A DNA stretch of 64,000 bases. Origin: Zavarzinella formosa DSM 19928. GTDB taxonomy: Bacteria; Planctomycetota; Planctomycetia; Gemmatales; Gemmataceae. The notes beneath the pieces were generated by a model. It did not search any database. It saw only the letters and a list, made by a program, of their open reading frames with translations, and was not told where the DNA came from. Every line of letters starts with the position of its first letter. Within the stretch, counting starts at the first letter, position 1. The stretch lies in NCBI RefSeq assembly GCF_000255705.1, contig NZ_JH636441.1:956378-1020377 (forward strand), in the 5' to 3' direction. A program made the position numbers and the translations under genes. This document shows positions 33,837-41,847 of the stretch, piece by piece.

Positions 33837-35686
33837 ATATCGAACATTTTCGCGCGTTTACCTGGCTCCGCTGGCGGATTCGGATCAACCAACTCAAACG
33901 GGGCGGCATTGGCAACACCATCGTTTTGGCAATGCTGGCGGTTTCCTTAGCGGCGGGCGCGACGGGCGCACTTATCGGCGGATTCTCCGTCGGATGTTTT
34001 GTTCTCGCCGATGTTTCGCCGACGATCTTGATGTACGTGTGGGATGGAATCGTCGCGGGCTTCTTGTTTTCGTGGATGATTGGCCTGATGACCGATTTGC
34101 AACGGACGGACAGCCTGTCTCTGGACAAGTTTTTACATCTGCCTGTTTCGCTTCGTAGCGCGTTTCTGATCAACTATCTCAGTTCGCTGGCCGGGATGAC
34201 GATGATTCTGTTCGTCCCGATGATGTTCGGCCTCTCGCTTGGGTTGGTCTTCGGTCGCGGGGCGATCATGCTGTTGATGCTCCCGCTGGTGACGGCCTTT
34301 TTCTGGGCGGTTACGGCGGTCACCTATCAGTTCCAAGGCTGGCTGGCCTCGATGATGGGCAACCCCCGCCGCCGGAGGACGATCATCGGCGGGGTGACCA
34401 TTTCGTTCGTGTTGCTGGCTCAAGCCCCCAATTTGCTGAACATCCTTCGACCGTGGGGCCGATCTGAGACGAAAATTGCCAATGAGCGATTGGAAAAAGT
34501 AACCAAGCTGAGCGAGGATTTACAGGCCAAACTAATCAAGCCCGAGGAATACGCCCCGAAATACCAGCAGATCATGGATGACGAAAAAGCCAACCGCGAT
34601 GCCCATGACAAGCAGATGGACCAACAACTTGAAGTGTACGTCCGGCTGTTGAACATGGTCCTGCCGCCTGGCTGGCTTCCACTTGGAGCGGATGGTCTTG
34701 CGGGGGGCAATCCCCTTCCGACGCTGTTGGGAACGCTCGGTTTCTCCCTCATCGGGGCCGGGAGTTTGTGGCGGGCCTATCGCACGACTTTGCGACTGTA
34801 CACCGGACAGTTCACCGCCGGGAGTGTGACCGCGCCAAACACGCCTGCCGTCGTCAAATCCGCGACCAGTGCGAAGCCGGACCCCAACCGGGTGCGGTTG
34901 GTGGAATACGAGATTTCGTGGATTCCGGAGCAGGCGGCCGGGGTGGCGTTCGCCGGGTTTCGGTCGCTGACACGCGCCCCCGAGGCGAAGATGTTGCTGG
35001 TCATGCCGATCATCTTTGGGGTGATCTTCGGCGGGATATTTATTGCCAACGCCCCGTCGATTCCCCCGGCATATCGGCCGTTTCTCGCCTTTGCCGGCAT
35101 GGCGATGATGATGTTCAGCATGCAACAATTGATCGGCAATCAATTCGGCTACGACCGTGCCGGTTTCCGGGCGTTTGTGATGGGTCCGGTTCCCCGGCGG
35201 GAGATATTGATGGGAAAAAACCTCTCGTTTTTTCCTTTCGCGGCCACCTTCTGTCTGATCGTCCTGATTGGCATCCAATGCTTTTTGCCGATGCGGGTCG
35301 ATCATTTGCTCGGCTGTCTTCCCCAAGTGATCACGGTTTTTCTGTTGATGTGTCTGCTGGCAAATCTGTTGTCGATCTTCGCCCCGCTTGCCATCGCGGC
35401 CGGTTCGACGAAAGCGACCAACGTCAGACTGTTGCCCGTGCTGATCCACATGATGGCCATGATGTGCCTGCCGGTGCTATTCCTCCCGGCGATCATTCCC
35501 TTCATCATTGAAATCACCCTCAGCGAACTCGGCTGGCTCACCGGTGTTCCGCTGGCGCTGGGGTTGAATGTGATCGTGACGCTGGCAACGGTGTGGGGCT
35601 ACCGGCGACTGCTGACTTGGCAGGGAGACTTGCTTCAATCCCGCGAACAACGCATTTTGGAAGTGGTCACGTCGAAGGGTGAATAA
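33833..35686 (+). CDS. ABC-2 type transporter permease
   Basis: A 617-aa polytopic membrane protein starting at GTG 33833. It has about a dozen hydrophobic segments, in groups near 30-75, 110-200, 300-320 and 400-590. A cytoplasmic loop (about 205-270, rich in charged residues) divides the first groups. It partners the ATPase encoded immediately before, sharing the GTGA overlap, and its size suits the ABC-2 exporters that act as homodimers. The last codons and stop (GAATAA) lie inside the left arm of a long inverted repeat. No substrate clue is present. Confidence 0.85.
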   Translation: MNIEHFRAFTWLRWRIRINQLKRGGIGNTIVLAMLAVSLAAGATGALIGGFSVGCFVLADVSPTILMYVWDGIVAGFLFSWMIGLMTDLQRTDSLSLDKFLHLPVSLRSAFLINYLSSLAGMTMILFVPMMFGLSLGLVFGRGAIMLLMLPLVTAFFWAVTAVTYQFQGWLASMMGNPRRRRTIIGGVTISFVLLAQAPNLLNILRPWGRSETKIANERLEKVTKLSEDLQAKLIKPEEYAPKYQQIMDDEKANRDAHDKQMDQQLEVYVRLLNMVLPPGWLPLGADGLAGGNPLPTLLGTLGFSLIGAGSLWRAYRTTLRLYTGQFTAGSVTAPNTPAVVKSATSAKPDPNRVRLVEYEISWIPEQAAGVAFAGFRSLTRAPEAKMLLVMPIIFGVIFGGIFIANAPSIPPAYRPFLAFAGMAMMMFSMQQLIGNQFGYDRAGFRAFVMGPVPRREILMGKNLSFFPFAATFCLIVLIGIQCFLPMRVDHLLGCLPQVITVFLLMCLLANLLSIFAPLAIAAGSTKATNVRLLPVLIHMMAMMCLPVLFLPAIIPFIIEITLSELGWLTGVPLALGLNVIVTLATVWGYRRLLTWQGDLLQSREQRILEVVTSKGE

Positions 35687-35830
35687 CCGATGTGAAGCCG
35701 CGACGCGAAGTCTTCGGAGCGGAGCGAGGACTTCCGGCGTTCAAGCGTTCGTGTCAACGGCCAGCATTTGAACACATGGAGTCCTCGCTCCGCTCCGAAG
35801 ACCCCGCGTCGCGGCTTCACATCGGTTATT
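35682..35830. repeat. Long inverted repeat, 51-bp arms, overlapping the permease stop
   Basis: Left arm 35682-35732 and right arm 35780-35830 match at 49 of 51 positions as reverse complements. Both arms hold a CGGAGCGGAGCGAGGACT core and an outer CCGATGTGAAGCCGC segment. The 47-base loop has its own GTTCAA/TTGAAC pair. The left arm includes the TAA of the permease. It may be a miniature mobile element or a repeat-type terminator. No transposase or target duplication is visible. Confidence 0.9.
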
Positions 35831-35864
35831 TCCCAACAGCGTTCTCCAAGTCTAAACTAGTGGA

Positions 35865-37166
35865 ATGAAGATTGCACTGATCACCGCCGGGGCCGCCGGG
35901 ATGTATTGCGGTTCCTGCATGAGGGACAATACGCTGGCGGCCGCCCTCATCAAACTCGGGCACGATACCCTCCTGATCCCCACCTATACGCCCATCCGCA
36001 CGGACGAGGAAAACATCTCTGAAACCCGTGTTTTCATGGGCGGGATCAACGTCTTCCTGCAACAACAATTCTGGCTCTTTCGGCACACGCCCTGGCTTCT
36101 GGATCGGCTGCTAAACTTCCCGCGATTACTGCGATGGGTTTCCCCGCTCGCGGCCCGCACGAAGGCCGCGAAGCTGGGGAGCCTGACCATTTCCATGTTG
36201 AAGGGGCCGCGAGGCAAACAACGCAAGGAAGTTCGCAAACTCGTTGAATGGCTCGCCACGGATTTCAAGCCGGATGTGGTGTTGCTGACCAATGTGCTGC
36301 TCTCCGGCTTTGTGCCAGAGTTGAAGAAGGCATGGCCCGCCCCGGTTGTCGGGGTGTTGCAAGGGGACGATATTTTCTTGGAGGCTCTGCCGGAAACCGA
36401 CCGGAGACGCTGTGTCGAACTCATCCACGAAAACGACCCGGCTTTCGCCGGTTATATCTCCACCAGCCGTTTTTATGCCGATGCGATGGCCCCATATCTC
36501 AAGTTGCCTCGGGAGAAGATCCAAGTGGTTTATCCCGGCATCAACCTGAAAGGGCACGGCGGCCCGCGCGAGCATCGGTCTGCCCCGCCGTACATCATCG
36601 GCTACTTTGCCCGCATCTGCCGGGAGAAGGGTTTTCATCACATCGTCGAGGCGTTTCGGCTGATTCGGGAGATGCCGAACGCCCCGGAATGCCGGTTGAA
36701 AGTGTCCGGCTGGCTTGGTGAGAACAACCGCCCGTTTTTCGACGAACAAATGCTCAAATTACGATTCGCCGGGCTGGCCGAGTTCGTCGAGCATGTTGAT
36801 TGTCCGACCCACGAACAGAAGGTGGCGTTCCTCCAGTCGGTCGATGTGCTTTCAGTGCCGACGACGTACCATGAACCGAAGGGCCTCTACATCTTGGAAG
36901 CCTTGGCGAATGGCACGCCCGTGGTGCAACCGGCTCACGGTTCTTTCCCGGAACTCATCGAAGCCACCAACGGCGGCGAACTGGTGCCCCCGGACGACCC
37001 GGCGGCCTTGGCCAATGCCATTGTGAAGTTACTCAACGACCCGGCCCGGCGCCGGGAATTGGCCGAGCGCGGCGGCCGGGCGGTGAATGAAATCTTCACG
37101 GCCGAGGCGATGGCCCTCAACACCCTTTCTGTTCTGGAACAGATTGTCAAGAAAAGTGGTCAGTGA
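35865..37166 (+). CDS. Glycosyltransferase, GT4 family
   Basis: A 433-aa GT-B enzyme. The N-terminal half starts KIALITAGAAGMYCGSCMRD (sugar-acceptor side). The C-terminal donor half has RICREKGFHHIVEAFRLI and the E-x7-E nucleotide-sugar motif in EPKGLYILEALANGTPVV near residues 342-350. It belongs to the GT1/GT4 superfamily used in envelope polysaccharide or lipid glycosylation, but donor and acceptor cannot be read off. No polysaccharide cluster surrounds it. A thioesterase gene follows by 31 bases. Confidence 0.88.
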   Translation: MKIALITAGAAGMYCGSCMRDNTLAAALIKLGHDTLLIPTYTPIRTDEENISETRVFMGGINVFLQQQFWLFRHTPWLLDRLLNFPRLLRWVSPLAARTKAAKLGSLTISMLKGPRGKQRKEVRKLVEWLATDFKPDVVLLTNVLLSGFVPELKKAWPAPVVGVLQGDDIFLEALPETDRRRCVELIHENDPAFAGYISTSRFYADAMAPYLKLPREKIQVVYPGINLKGHGGPREHRSAPPYIIGYFARICREKGFHHIVEAFRLIREMPNAPECRLKVSGWLGENNRPFFDEQMLKLRFAGLAEFVEHVDCPTHEQKVAFLQSVDVLSVPTTYHEPKGLYILEALANGTPVVQPAHGSFPELIEATNGGELVPPDDPAALANAIVKLLNDPARRRELAERGGRAVNEIFTAEAMALNTLSVLEQIVKKSGQ

Positions 37167-37197
37167 TCGGTGGCTAATTGCTGTTTGAGGCTGAACG

Positions 37198-37611
37198 ATG
37201 AGCAATACGTTTCGGACGAAGAAGCGGGTTGAATTCGGTGACACCGACATGGCTGGAATCGCCCATTTTTCAAACTTCTTCCGCTATATGGAGATTGCGG
37301 AAACGGATTTTCTCCACGCCCGCGGCCTGTCCGTCTCCGGGGTGTTTAACGGGCTGAAAATCGGGTTTCCCCGTGTGGCCGTCGCCTGCGATTTCATGCG
37401 CCCGGCCCGGTTCGAGGATGTCTTGGATATTGATGTGACGATCGAAGAAATTGGCCGAAAATCAATCCGTTATCGATTCAACTTCAGCCGGGATGGCAAG
37501 GAACTGGCTGTTGGCCGAATCACGGCTGTGTGTTGCCGGACAACGGCCGATCACGGCATGGAATCGATGGAGATTCCCGAGGACATGCGACGGCGGTTGG
37601 AAGGGAAGTAA
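37198..37611 (+). CDS. Acyl-CoA thioesterase, YbgC/4HBT family
   Basis: A 137-aa hotdog-fold protein. The motif VEFGDTDMAGIAHFSNFFRY holds the catalytic Asp of the 4-hydroxybenzoyl-CoA thioesterase group, and the following helix MEIAETDFLHARGL is typical. Hydrolyses CoA thioesters; the substrate is not predictable. Closely follows the glycosyltransferase gene (31 bases), so it may share its transcript. A long inverted repeat separates it from the convergent glutathione peroxidase gene. Confidence 0.87.
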   Translation: MSNTFRTKKRVEFGDTDMAGIAHFSNFFRYMEIAETDFLHARGLSVSGVFNGLKIGFPRVAVACDFMRPARFEDVLDIDVTIEEIGRKSIRYRFNFSRDGKELAVGRITAVCCRTTADHGMESMEIPEDMRRRLEGK

Positions 37612-37627
37612 AAGGCCAGAGAAGATT

Positions 37628-37736
37628 AACCACAAAGACGCAAAAGTCACACAAAGATTCACAGAGAAGACTTCTGAAGAAACATTTCTTCGATCTTCTT
37701 CGTGAAACTTTGTGTGACCTTTGCGTCTTTGTGGTT
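37628..37736. repeat. Long inverted repeat with AACCACAAAGACGCAAA arms
   Basis: Arms 37628-37670 and 37694-37736 are 43 bases each and agree at about 39 positions. The 23-base loop is partly self-complementary. The arms contain CACAAAG-type elements that I recall as common dispersed repeats in planctomycetes and verrucomicrobia. It sits exactly between two convergent genes, where a bidirectional terminator would be expected. Confidence 0.9.
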
Positions 37737-37759
37737 GCTGCTTGCTTTTTCAGCTTTGA

Positions 37760-38326
37760 TTATTTCAAAGCTGATTCAATGGCGGCGACCAAGGCGGCGT
37801 CATCGGGGGCTGTCTTCGGGGCGAAGCGGGCGGCCACTTTGCCGTCCTTGCCGACGAGGAACTTCTCGAAGTTCCAGCTAATGTCACCCTTGCCGGCCGG
37901 CTTGGTGTCCACGCTCGTCAGGTATTCGTACAGCGGGTCAATGCCCTTGCCCTTGACGACGACCTTGCTCATCATCGGGAAGGTGACGCTGTACTTCGCG
38001 GTGCAGAACTTTTCGATTTCTTCGTTCGTGCCCGGCTCTTGCTTGCCGAACTCGTTGGCCGGGACGCCGATGATGACGAGGCCTTGATCCTTGTACTTTT
38101 CGTACAGGGCTTCGAGGCCTTTGTATTGCGGGGTGAGGCCGCACTTGCTGGCGACGTTCACGAACAGAACGACCTTGCCCTTGTACTTCGACAGTTCGAC
38201 CGGGCTGCCTTTGATGTCCTTCAGCGTGAATTCGAGCGGGCTCATTTTGTCACCTGATTTTTCAGCGGCGAGAGCCGGGAACGCCAGACCGGCGACGGCG
38301 ACGGCGGAAACGAGAAACCGAAACAT
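37760..38326 (-). CDS. Exported glutathione peroxidase-like protein
   Basis: A 188-aa thiol peroxidase of the GPx family with a signal peptide (MFRFLVSAVAVAGLAFPALA). The peroxidatic residue is Cys62 in NVASKCGLTPQY (a Cys, not selenocysteine). The other members of the catalytic set are in GVPANEFGKQEPG (Gln) and ISWNFEKFLV (Trp-Asn). It reduces hydrogen or lipid peroxides, probably using thioredoxin rather than glutathione (family knowledge). Export points to envelope protection. It is monocistronic. Confidence 0.92.
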   Translation of the reverse strand: MFRFLVSAVAVAGLAFPALAAEKSGDKMSPLEFTLKDIKGSPVELSKYKGKVVLFVNVASKCGLTPQYKGLEALYEKYKDQGLVIIGVPANEFGKQEPGTNEEIEKFCTAKYSVTFPMMSKVVVKGKGIDPLYEYLTSVDTKPAGKGDISWNFEKFLVGKDGKVAARFAPKTAPDDAALVAAIESALK

Positions 38327-38386
38327 GCGGGACTCCTGTTGAGTGGTACTTCGGCGGGACTTGGTTACGATACCAAAGCACCCGCC

Positions 38387-39022
38387 TCACGGCGACAATC
38401 GTTCGATAATCCAACGCCCTTCGGCCAGGCGATAACGAAGGCGATCATGCAACCGGCTGGGCCGGCCCTGCCAGAACTCGAACACCAAGGGAACCACGCG
38501 AAAGCCCCCCCAATGAGGCGGCCGGGGAACCGCTTCCCCGGCATAGCGGGCGTCGAGTTCCCGCTGTTTTGTCTCCAGTTCCTCGCGTCCGGAAATCACC
38601 GAACTTTGGAGGGAGGCCCAAGCCCCGAGGCGGCTGTTCCGGGGGCGGCTGTGGTAATAACCGTCCGACTCGGCTTCGGTGGTTCGTTCGACCCGGCCTT
38701 CAATGCGGATTTGCCGTTCGAGGTCCGGCCAGAAAAAGACGAGGGCCGCCTGCGGATTATTCAGCAGTTCCACCCCCTTGCGGCTTTCATAGTTGCTGAA
38801 GAACTGCAAGCCCCGGCTGTCGAACCCCTTGAGCAACACGATCCGGGCCGAGGGAAAACCGTCGGGGGTGCAGGTGGCCAGCGTCATCGCGTTCGGTTCC
38901 ACAACCCCGGCCGAAATGGCCTGGTCGAACCACGTTTGAAACTGCGTGAACGGGTTGGCCGAGACGTCGGCTTCGTGCAAACCCTTTAATCCGTAGTCTT
39001 TGCGAATGTCAGCCAAGTTCAT
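38387..39022 (-). CDS. pdxH: Pyridoxamine 5'-phosphate oxidase
   Basis: PdxH is an FMN enzyme that makes pyridoxal 5'-phosphate from pyridoxamine or pyridoxine phosphate. The 211-aa protein has [20 protein letters not shown] near 45-65, [12 protein letters not shown], the WASLQSSVI motif near 137, and the usual C-terminus [14 protein letters not shown]. Its ATG overlaps the stop of the BatE-like gene (ATGA), so it is translated together with a BatDE pair. The link to BatDE is unexplained. PLP is the cofactor of the IscS and other enzymes in the window, but no direct functional link is visible. Confidence 0.95.
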   Translation of the reverse strand: MNLADIRKDYGLKGLHEADVSANPFTQFQTWFDQAISAGVVEPNAMTLATCTPDGFPSARIVLLKGFDSRGLQFFSNYESRKGVELLNNPQAALVFFWPDLERQIRIEGRVERTTEAESDGYYHSRPRNSRLGAWASLQSSVISGREELETKQRELDARYAGEAVPRPPHWGGFRVVPLVFEFWQGRPSRLHDRLRYRLAEGRWIIERLSP

Positions 39023-39813
39023 GGTCGGGGAGTTTCCGGAGGGTGAGTTCTGGCGATGGCCGTCAGAGGTAACCAGCCCGGTTGACCGCCGGGCAAGCGA
39101 ACATAGAGCCAGCCGCCGCGTTCTTCGAGGGGCGTTGTCTCCACCCCGGCGGGAATCGGCTGGTCGAATCGTTTTGGGAATTCCGCGTTATTTCCCGTGC
39201 GCAAAAAAGCTGGTTCGGTCAGCACGGCCACCGGTTTCGCCCAATGGTCGGCGTGCTGTTCTTGCGTGGAATGCCACGTCCACACACCGCCCCATGCGAG
39301 CGTCGAGAATATCAACCCGGCGAATAAAGACTCGATGCGGCGGCGAGACAGCCACTGGAGCAACAGGCCTCCCCCCGCAATGCTCATGGCCACAAAGACT
39401 AGAAAGAACGCCATCGGCGGGATGGCTTGTTGAGAGACTGGCGGCGGCATTGGCCGACAGGCATCGGCCAGATCGGCCATCGGAGGCAGAATCACTTGCT
39501 CGCGTGTGAATCGCAAGCCGCTTAACAACGCCTGATCTTCGGGGAACAGTTTCAACCCGTCGCGGTAGGCCAGGATGCTTCGGCCGGTGTCCCCCGCGAG
39601 GAACCATGCTTGTGCCCGATGGCGGGCAAGACCCGGCGAGCGGTTCGTATCTTCCCAAGCAAGGTCATACTGGATAGCGGCCTCACGAAAATGCCCGCGA
39701 GCCACGGTTGCCCGGTCGCGGGTTTCCAACCCCCGCCGGTACGCATCCTCGGCCTGTTCAACGGCGGTCAATGTGGACGATCCCAACACGGTGACGAGGA
39801 AGAGAATGTTCAT
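39019..39813 (-). CDS. batE: BatE-like TPR/SH3 protein
   Basis: A 264-aa predicted inner-membrane or exported protein. The start [13 protein letters not shown] is chosen because it overlaps the batD stop as ATGA and has GGAGGAG directly upstream. Residues about 15-110 form TPR-like helices ([30 protein letters not shown]). Two hydrophobic segments near 130-165 and 170-185 follow. The C-terminus ([15 protein letters not shown], then [16 protein letters not shown]) is a bacterial SH3-like domain. This order is that of BatE of aerotolerance operons. No batA/batB or MoxR gene is in the window. Symbol by domain order and context. Confidence 0.7.
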   Translation of the reverse strand: MNILFLVTVLGSSTLTAVEQAEDAYRRGLETRDRATVARGHFREAAIQYDLAWEDTNRSPGLARHRAQAWFLAGDTGRSILAYRDGLKLFPEDQALLSGLRFTREQVILPPMADLADACRPMPPPVSQQAIPPMAFFLVFVAMSIAGGGLLLQWLSRRRIESLFAGLIFSTLAWGGVWTWHSTQEQHADHWAKPVAVLTEPAFLRTGNNAEFPKRFDQPIPAGVETTPLEERGGWLYVRLPGGQPGWLPLTAIARTHPPETPRP

Positions 39814-40724
39814 CTCTCCTCCCATCGTCGCACCAGATCGAGGGCGGCCATTCGTAAATCGTTGACCGTTTTGTGCTCGCCGGGGCCAAAACGAAATTCG
39901 TCGATGCGGGCGACAAAGACCGCCCACTCGTCTGCACGCGGTCCATCATCTGCCCGAATGGCCGCGTGATACTCATTCATGACGGCCCGTAGTTCGTCGA
40001 GGGTGAGGCTGTCTCGATCCAAGCGGCGAGTCGTCCGGCGGGCGACGCGGTGGCGTTGACGTCGTTGAAAACCTTCACGGCCTTCATCCTGCCGCCAGAG
40101 CCAAAAGGCTAATAATCCAAAGGGGACCAAGAGAAGGGCGAGAACCCGCCGGGCCATTTTTGGCGTGGCCCACGGCTCCGGGGTGTCGTCGAGTGATTCG
40201 GCAAAGGCCGGGATTTCCAACGGCGTCGGCGGCAACACCGGCGGGTCGGCGGGTTTCGTCACCGTGATCGGAATTGCGTCGGTGTGGGCCGTGCGGAAAG
40301 GCAAACCCGGCCTGTCCGGTGTTTGCGGAAGGTTGGAGTCGTAATACCGAAAAACAATCCCCGGCACTTCGGCGATATCTGACCGACGCGGGCGAAGCCG
40401 ATAACGGAAGACTCGTTCATCCGCTTTGACGGTCGGGCCATCCGGCAACGCCTCCGCTTGGAAGTCTCGTTTGAAGACACCCATGTCATCAAGATCTTCA
40501 AGGTTTGGCCGGCGAACATTGGGGGCGTTCAGCAGTTTGGCCACGCGGAGAGTGAGCGTGCAATATTCGTCTCGGGTAAACGTGGTCGGTTCGACATCGA
40601 CCTTGATGGTCACTCCATGACCGGCCGCCCCGAAAAATCGCTCTGGCTGGCCGACGACGGGAATGGTCACCTCGTCGGCGACAAGCGACCCAGCACACGC
40701 GATCAGGAAGAGAATCGCCCGCAT
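39810..40724 (-). CDS. batD: BatD-like oxygen-tolerance protein
   Basis: A 304-aa exported, membrane-anchored protein. Signal peptide MRAILFLIACAGSLVA, then a beta-sandwich region (TIKVDVEPTTFTRDEYCTL, RLRPRRSDIAEVPGIVFRYY). A transmembrane segment sits near 190-212 (RVLALLLVPFGLLAFWLW), followed by a basic helical cytoplasmic tail. The pattern fits BatD of Bacteroides-type aerotolerance operons, where it interacts with von Willebrand proteins; those partners are not here. It is the first gene of the batD-batE-pdxH unit. A promoter and terminator-containing leader precede it. Confidence 0.7.
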   Translation of the reverse strand: MRAILFLIACAGSLVADEVTIPVVGQPERFFGAAGHGVTIKVDVEPTTFTRDEYCTLTLRVAKLLNAPNVRRPNLEDLDDMGVFKRDFQAEALPDGPTVKADERVFRYRLRPRRSDIAEVPGIVFRYYDSNLPQTPDRPGLPFRTAHTDAIPITVTKPADPPVLPPTPLEIPAFAESLDDTPEPWATPKMARRVLALLLVPFGLLAFWLWRQDEGREGFQRRQRHRVARRTTRRLDRDSLTLDELRAVMNEYHAAIRADDGPRADEWAVFVARIDEFRFGPGEHKTVNDLRMAALDLVRRWEER

Positions 40725-40780
40725 TCACTCATGGTATGCGTCGGTCTGAATGTGGTGGAAGCGGGGGGATGAAAAAAAGA

Positions 40781-40813
40781 AACGCCGCGAATGTGCATGA
40801 CATTCACGGCGTT
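40781..40813 (-). terminator. Intrinsic terminator in the leader of batD
   Basis: On the minus strand AACGCCG-T-GAATGT, a 5-base loop, and ACATTC-G-CGGCGTT are followed by TCTTTTTTTC. It lies 57 bases before the batD start codon and about 37 bases after the predicted transcription start. A complete terminator inside a 5' leader is the hallmark of attenuation; alternatively it ends a separate RNA. Confidence 0.75.
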
Positions 40814-40850
40814 CCAGGAGATCCGCAGGTGCGTCAACATCCGCAGATGT
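40781..40850 (-). ncRNA. Candidate leader RNA of about 70-80 bases before batD-batE-pdxH
   Basis: From a predicted start near 40850 the RNA would read CATCTGCGGATG (a 4-bp hairpin) and a second CTGCGGAT copy, then the terminator hairpin. It is too short for most riboswitches unless extended, and contains no clear ORF. It is either an attenuator or a small RNA. Confidence 0.4.
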
Positions 40851-40855
40851 GGAAT

Positions 40856-40885
40856 ATTCTAACAGGGGTCTGCGCGAATGTTCAA
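40856..40885 (-). promoter_or_regulatory. Sigma70-type promoter upstream of batD
   Basis: On the minus strand TTGAAC (40885-40880), 18 bases, then TAGAAT (40861-40856), a near-consensus -10. It faces the batD leader and its terminator. Confidence 0.6.
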
Positions 40886-41049
40886 GGGGTCTTTCCATTT
40901 CTACCACGTAATTCCTGTCACCCCGAAACGACTTGCGGTATCTAACTCATGCGGGCCATCGTTTTGGGGATTGGAATTGAGGCAAGAGGCGAATTACGTT
41001 GCCCCGGCGTCGGCATAACCTTTCCCTCCCACCCGTCAACGGAGGCACC
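40886..41049. other. Rest of the batD/NRDE divergent gap
   Basis: The remaining 164 bases should contain the promoter of the NRDE gene on the plus strand, but no clear one was found. No gene or repeat was seen. Confidence 0.4.
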
Positions 41050-41790
41050 ATGTGTACGTTGAGCATTGTCCCGCTGCCTGTTAGCCGCGTGCGATTCGCC
41101 TTCAACCGCGACGAACGACGAACCCGCCCGGCCGGGTTGCCACCGATACAGCGAGAGTATGGCCGACACTCGGCCCTTCACCCCATCGATCCTGCGTCCG
41201 GGGGGACATGGCTGGCCGTGAACGATGCCGGGTTGGTGATGGCGATCCTGAACCAGAATCCGGTTGTGAAACCCGATGGCGTTCCGCGACGAAGCCGGGG
41301 GAAAATCATTGCCGAACTGCTCTCATGCGACACGCCCGCGTCGGCCTTGAATACCGCTGAGAAAAACTTCCGTTTTGAGGATTTTGCACCGTTTCAACTG
41401 ATTCTTGCAGGACAGGGCAGTATCGCCCGGATCAAGTGGGACGGCCAACAGTCGATGGTCTCCAGCCAGCCATTCGGCGGGAATCCGTTGATGGTCACGT
41501 CTTCGGGCTTGGGGGATCACCTCGTGGATGATGTCCGCCGGGAGTTGTTTGATTCATTTCTGGCAACCCCGCCCGAGGAATGGGAAAAGGCCCAACGAGC
41601 GTTTCACCGGCATCAGTGGCCGGATCGTCCGCACCTGAGCGTGAACATGGCCCGCGAAACCACCCGCACTGTCAGCCATTCCGTGATCGAGTTGACGGAG
41701 TCTTTGGCCACCTTTGAATACTGGCCGGATGCGCCCGACAAGGTTGATTCCTCCGTTATTCATTCCCTGAAATTGACGGGGAATCACTGA
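41050..41790 (+). CDS. NRDE (TANGO2-like) protein
   Basis: A 246-aa protein beginning MCTLSIVPL, with Cys as residue 2, as in the N-terminal-nucleophile-like NRDE/TANGO2 family. The family name motif appears as FAFNRDERRTRPAGL near residue 16, followed by GGTWLAVNDAGLVMAILNQN near 55. GGAGG precedes the ATG at 41050; the frame is open 17 codons further up. TANGO2 homologues are linked to haem or lipid handling in other organisms, but the bacterial function is unsettled. The coaB gene follows by 57 bases. Confidence 0.88.
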   Translation: MCTLSIVPLPVSRVRFAFNRDERRTRPAGLPPIQREYGRHSALHPIDPASGGTWLAVNDAGLVMAILNQNPVVKPDGVPRRSRGKIIAELLSCDTPASALNTAEKNFRFEDFAPFQLILAGQGSIARIKWDGQQSMVSSQPFGGNPLMVTSSGLGDHLVDDVRRELFDSFLATPPEEWEKAQRAFHRHQWPDRPHLSVNMARETTRTVSHSVIELTESLATFEYWPDAPDKVDSSVIHSLKLTGNH

Positions 41791-41847
41791 TCGAAACGAT
41801 GTGAATCTTTGTGCGACTTGATTTCTCAACTATTGGCGAAAACAACC

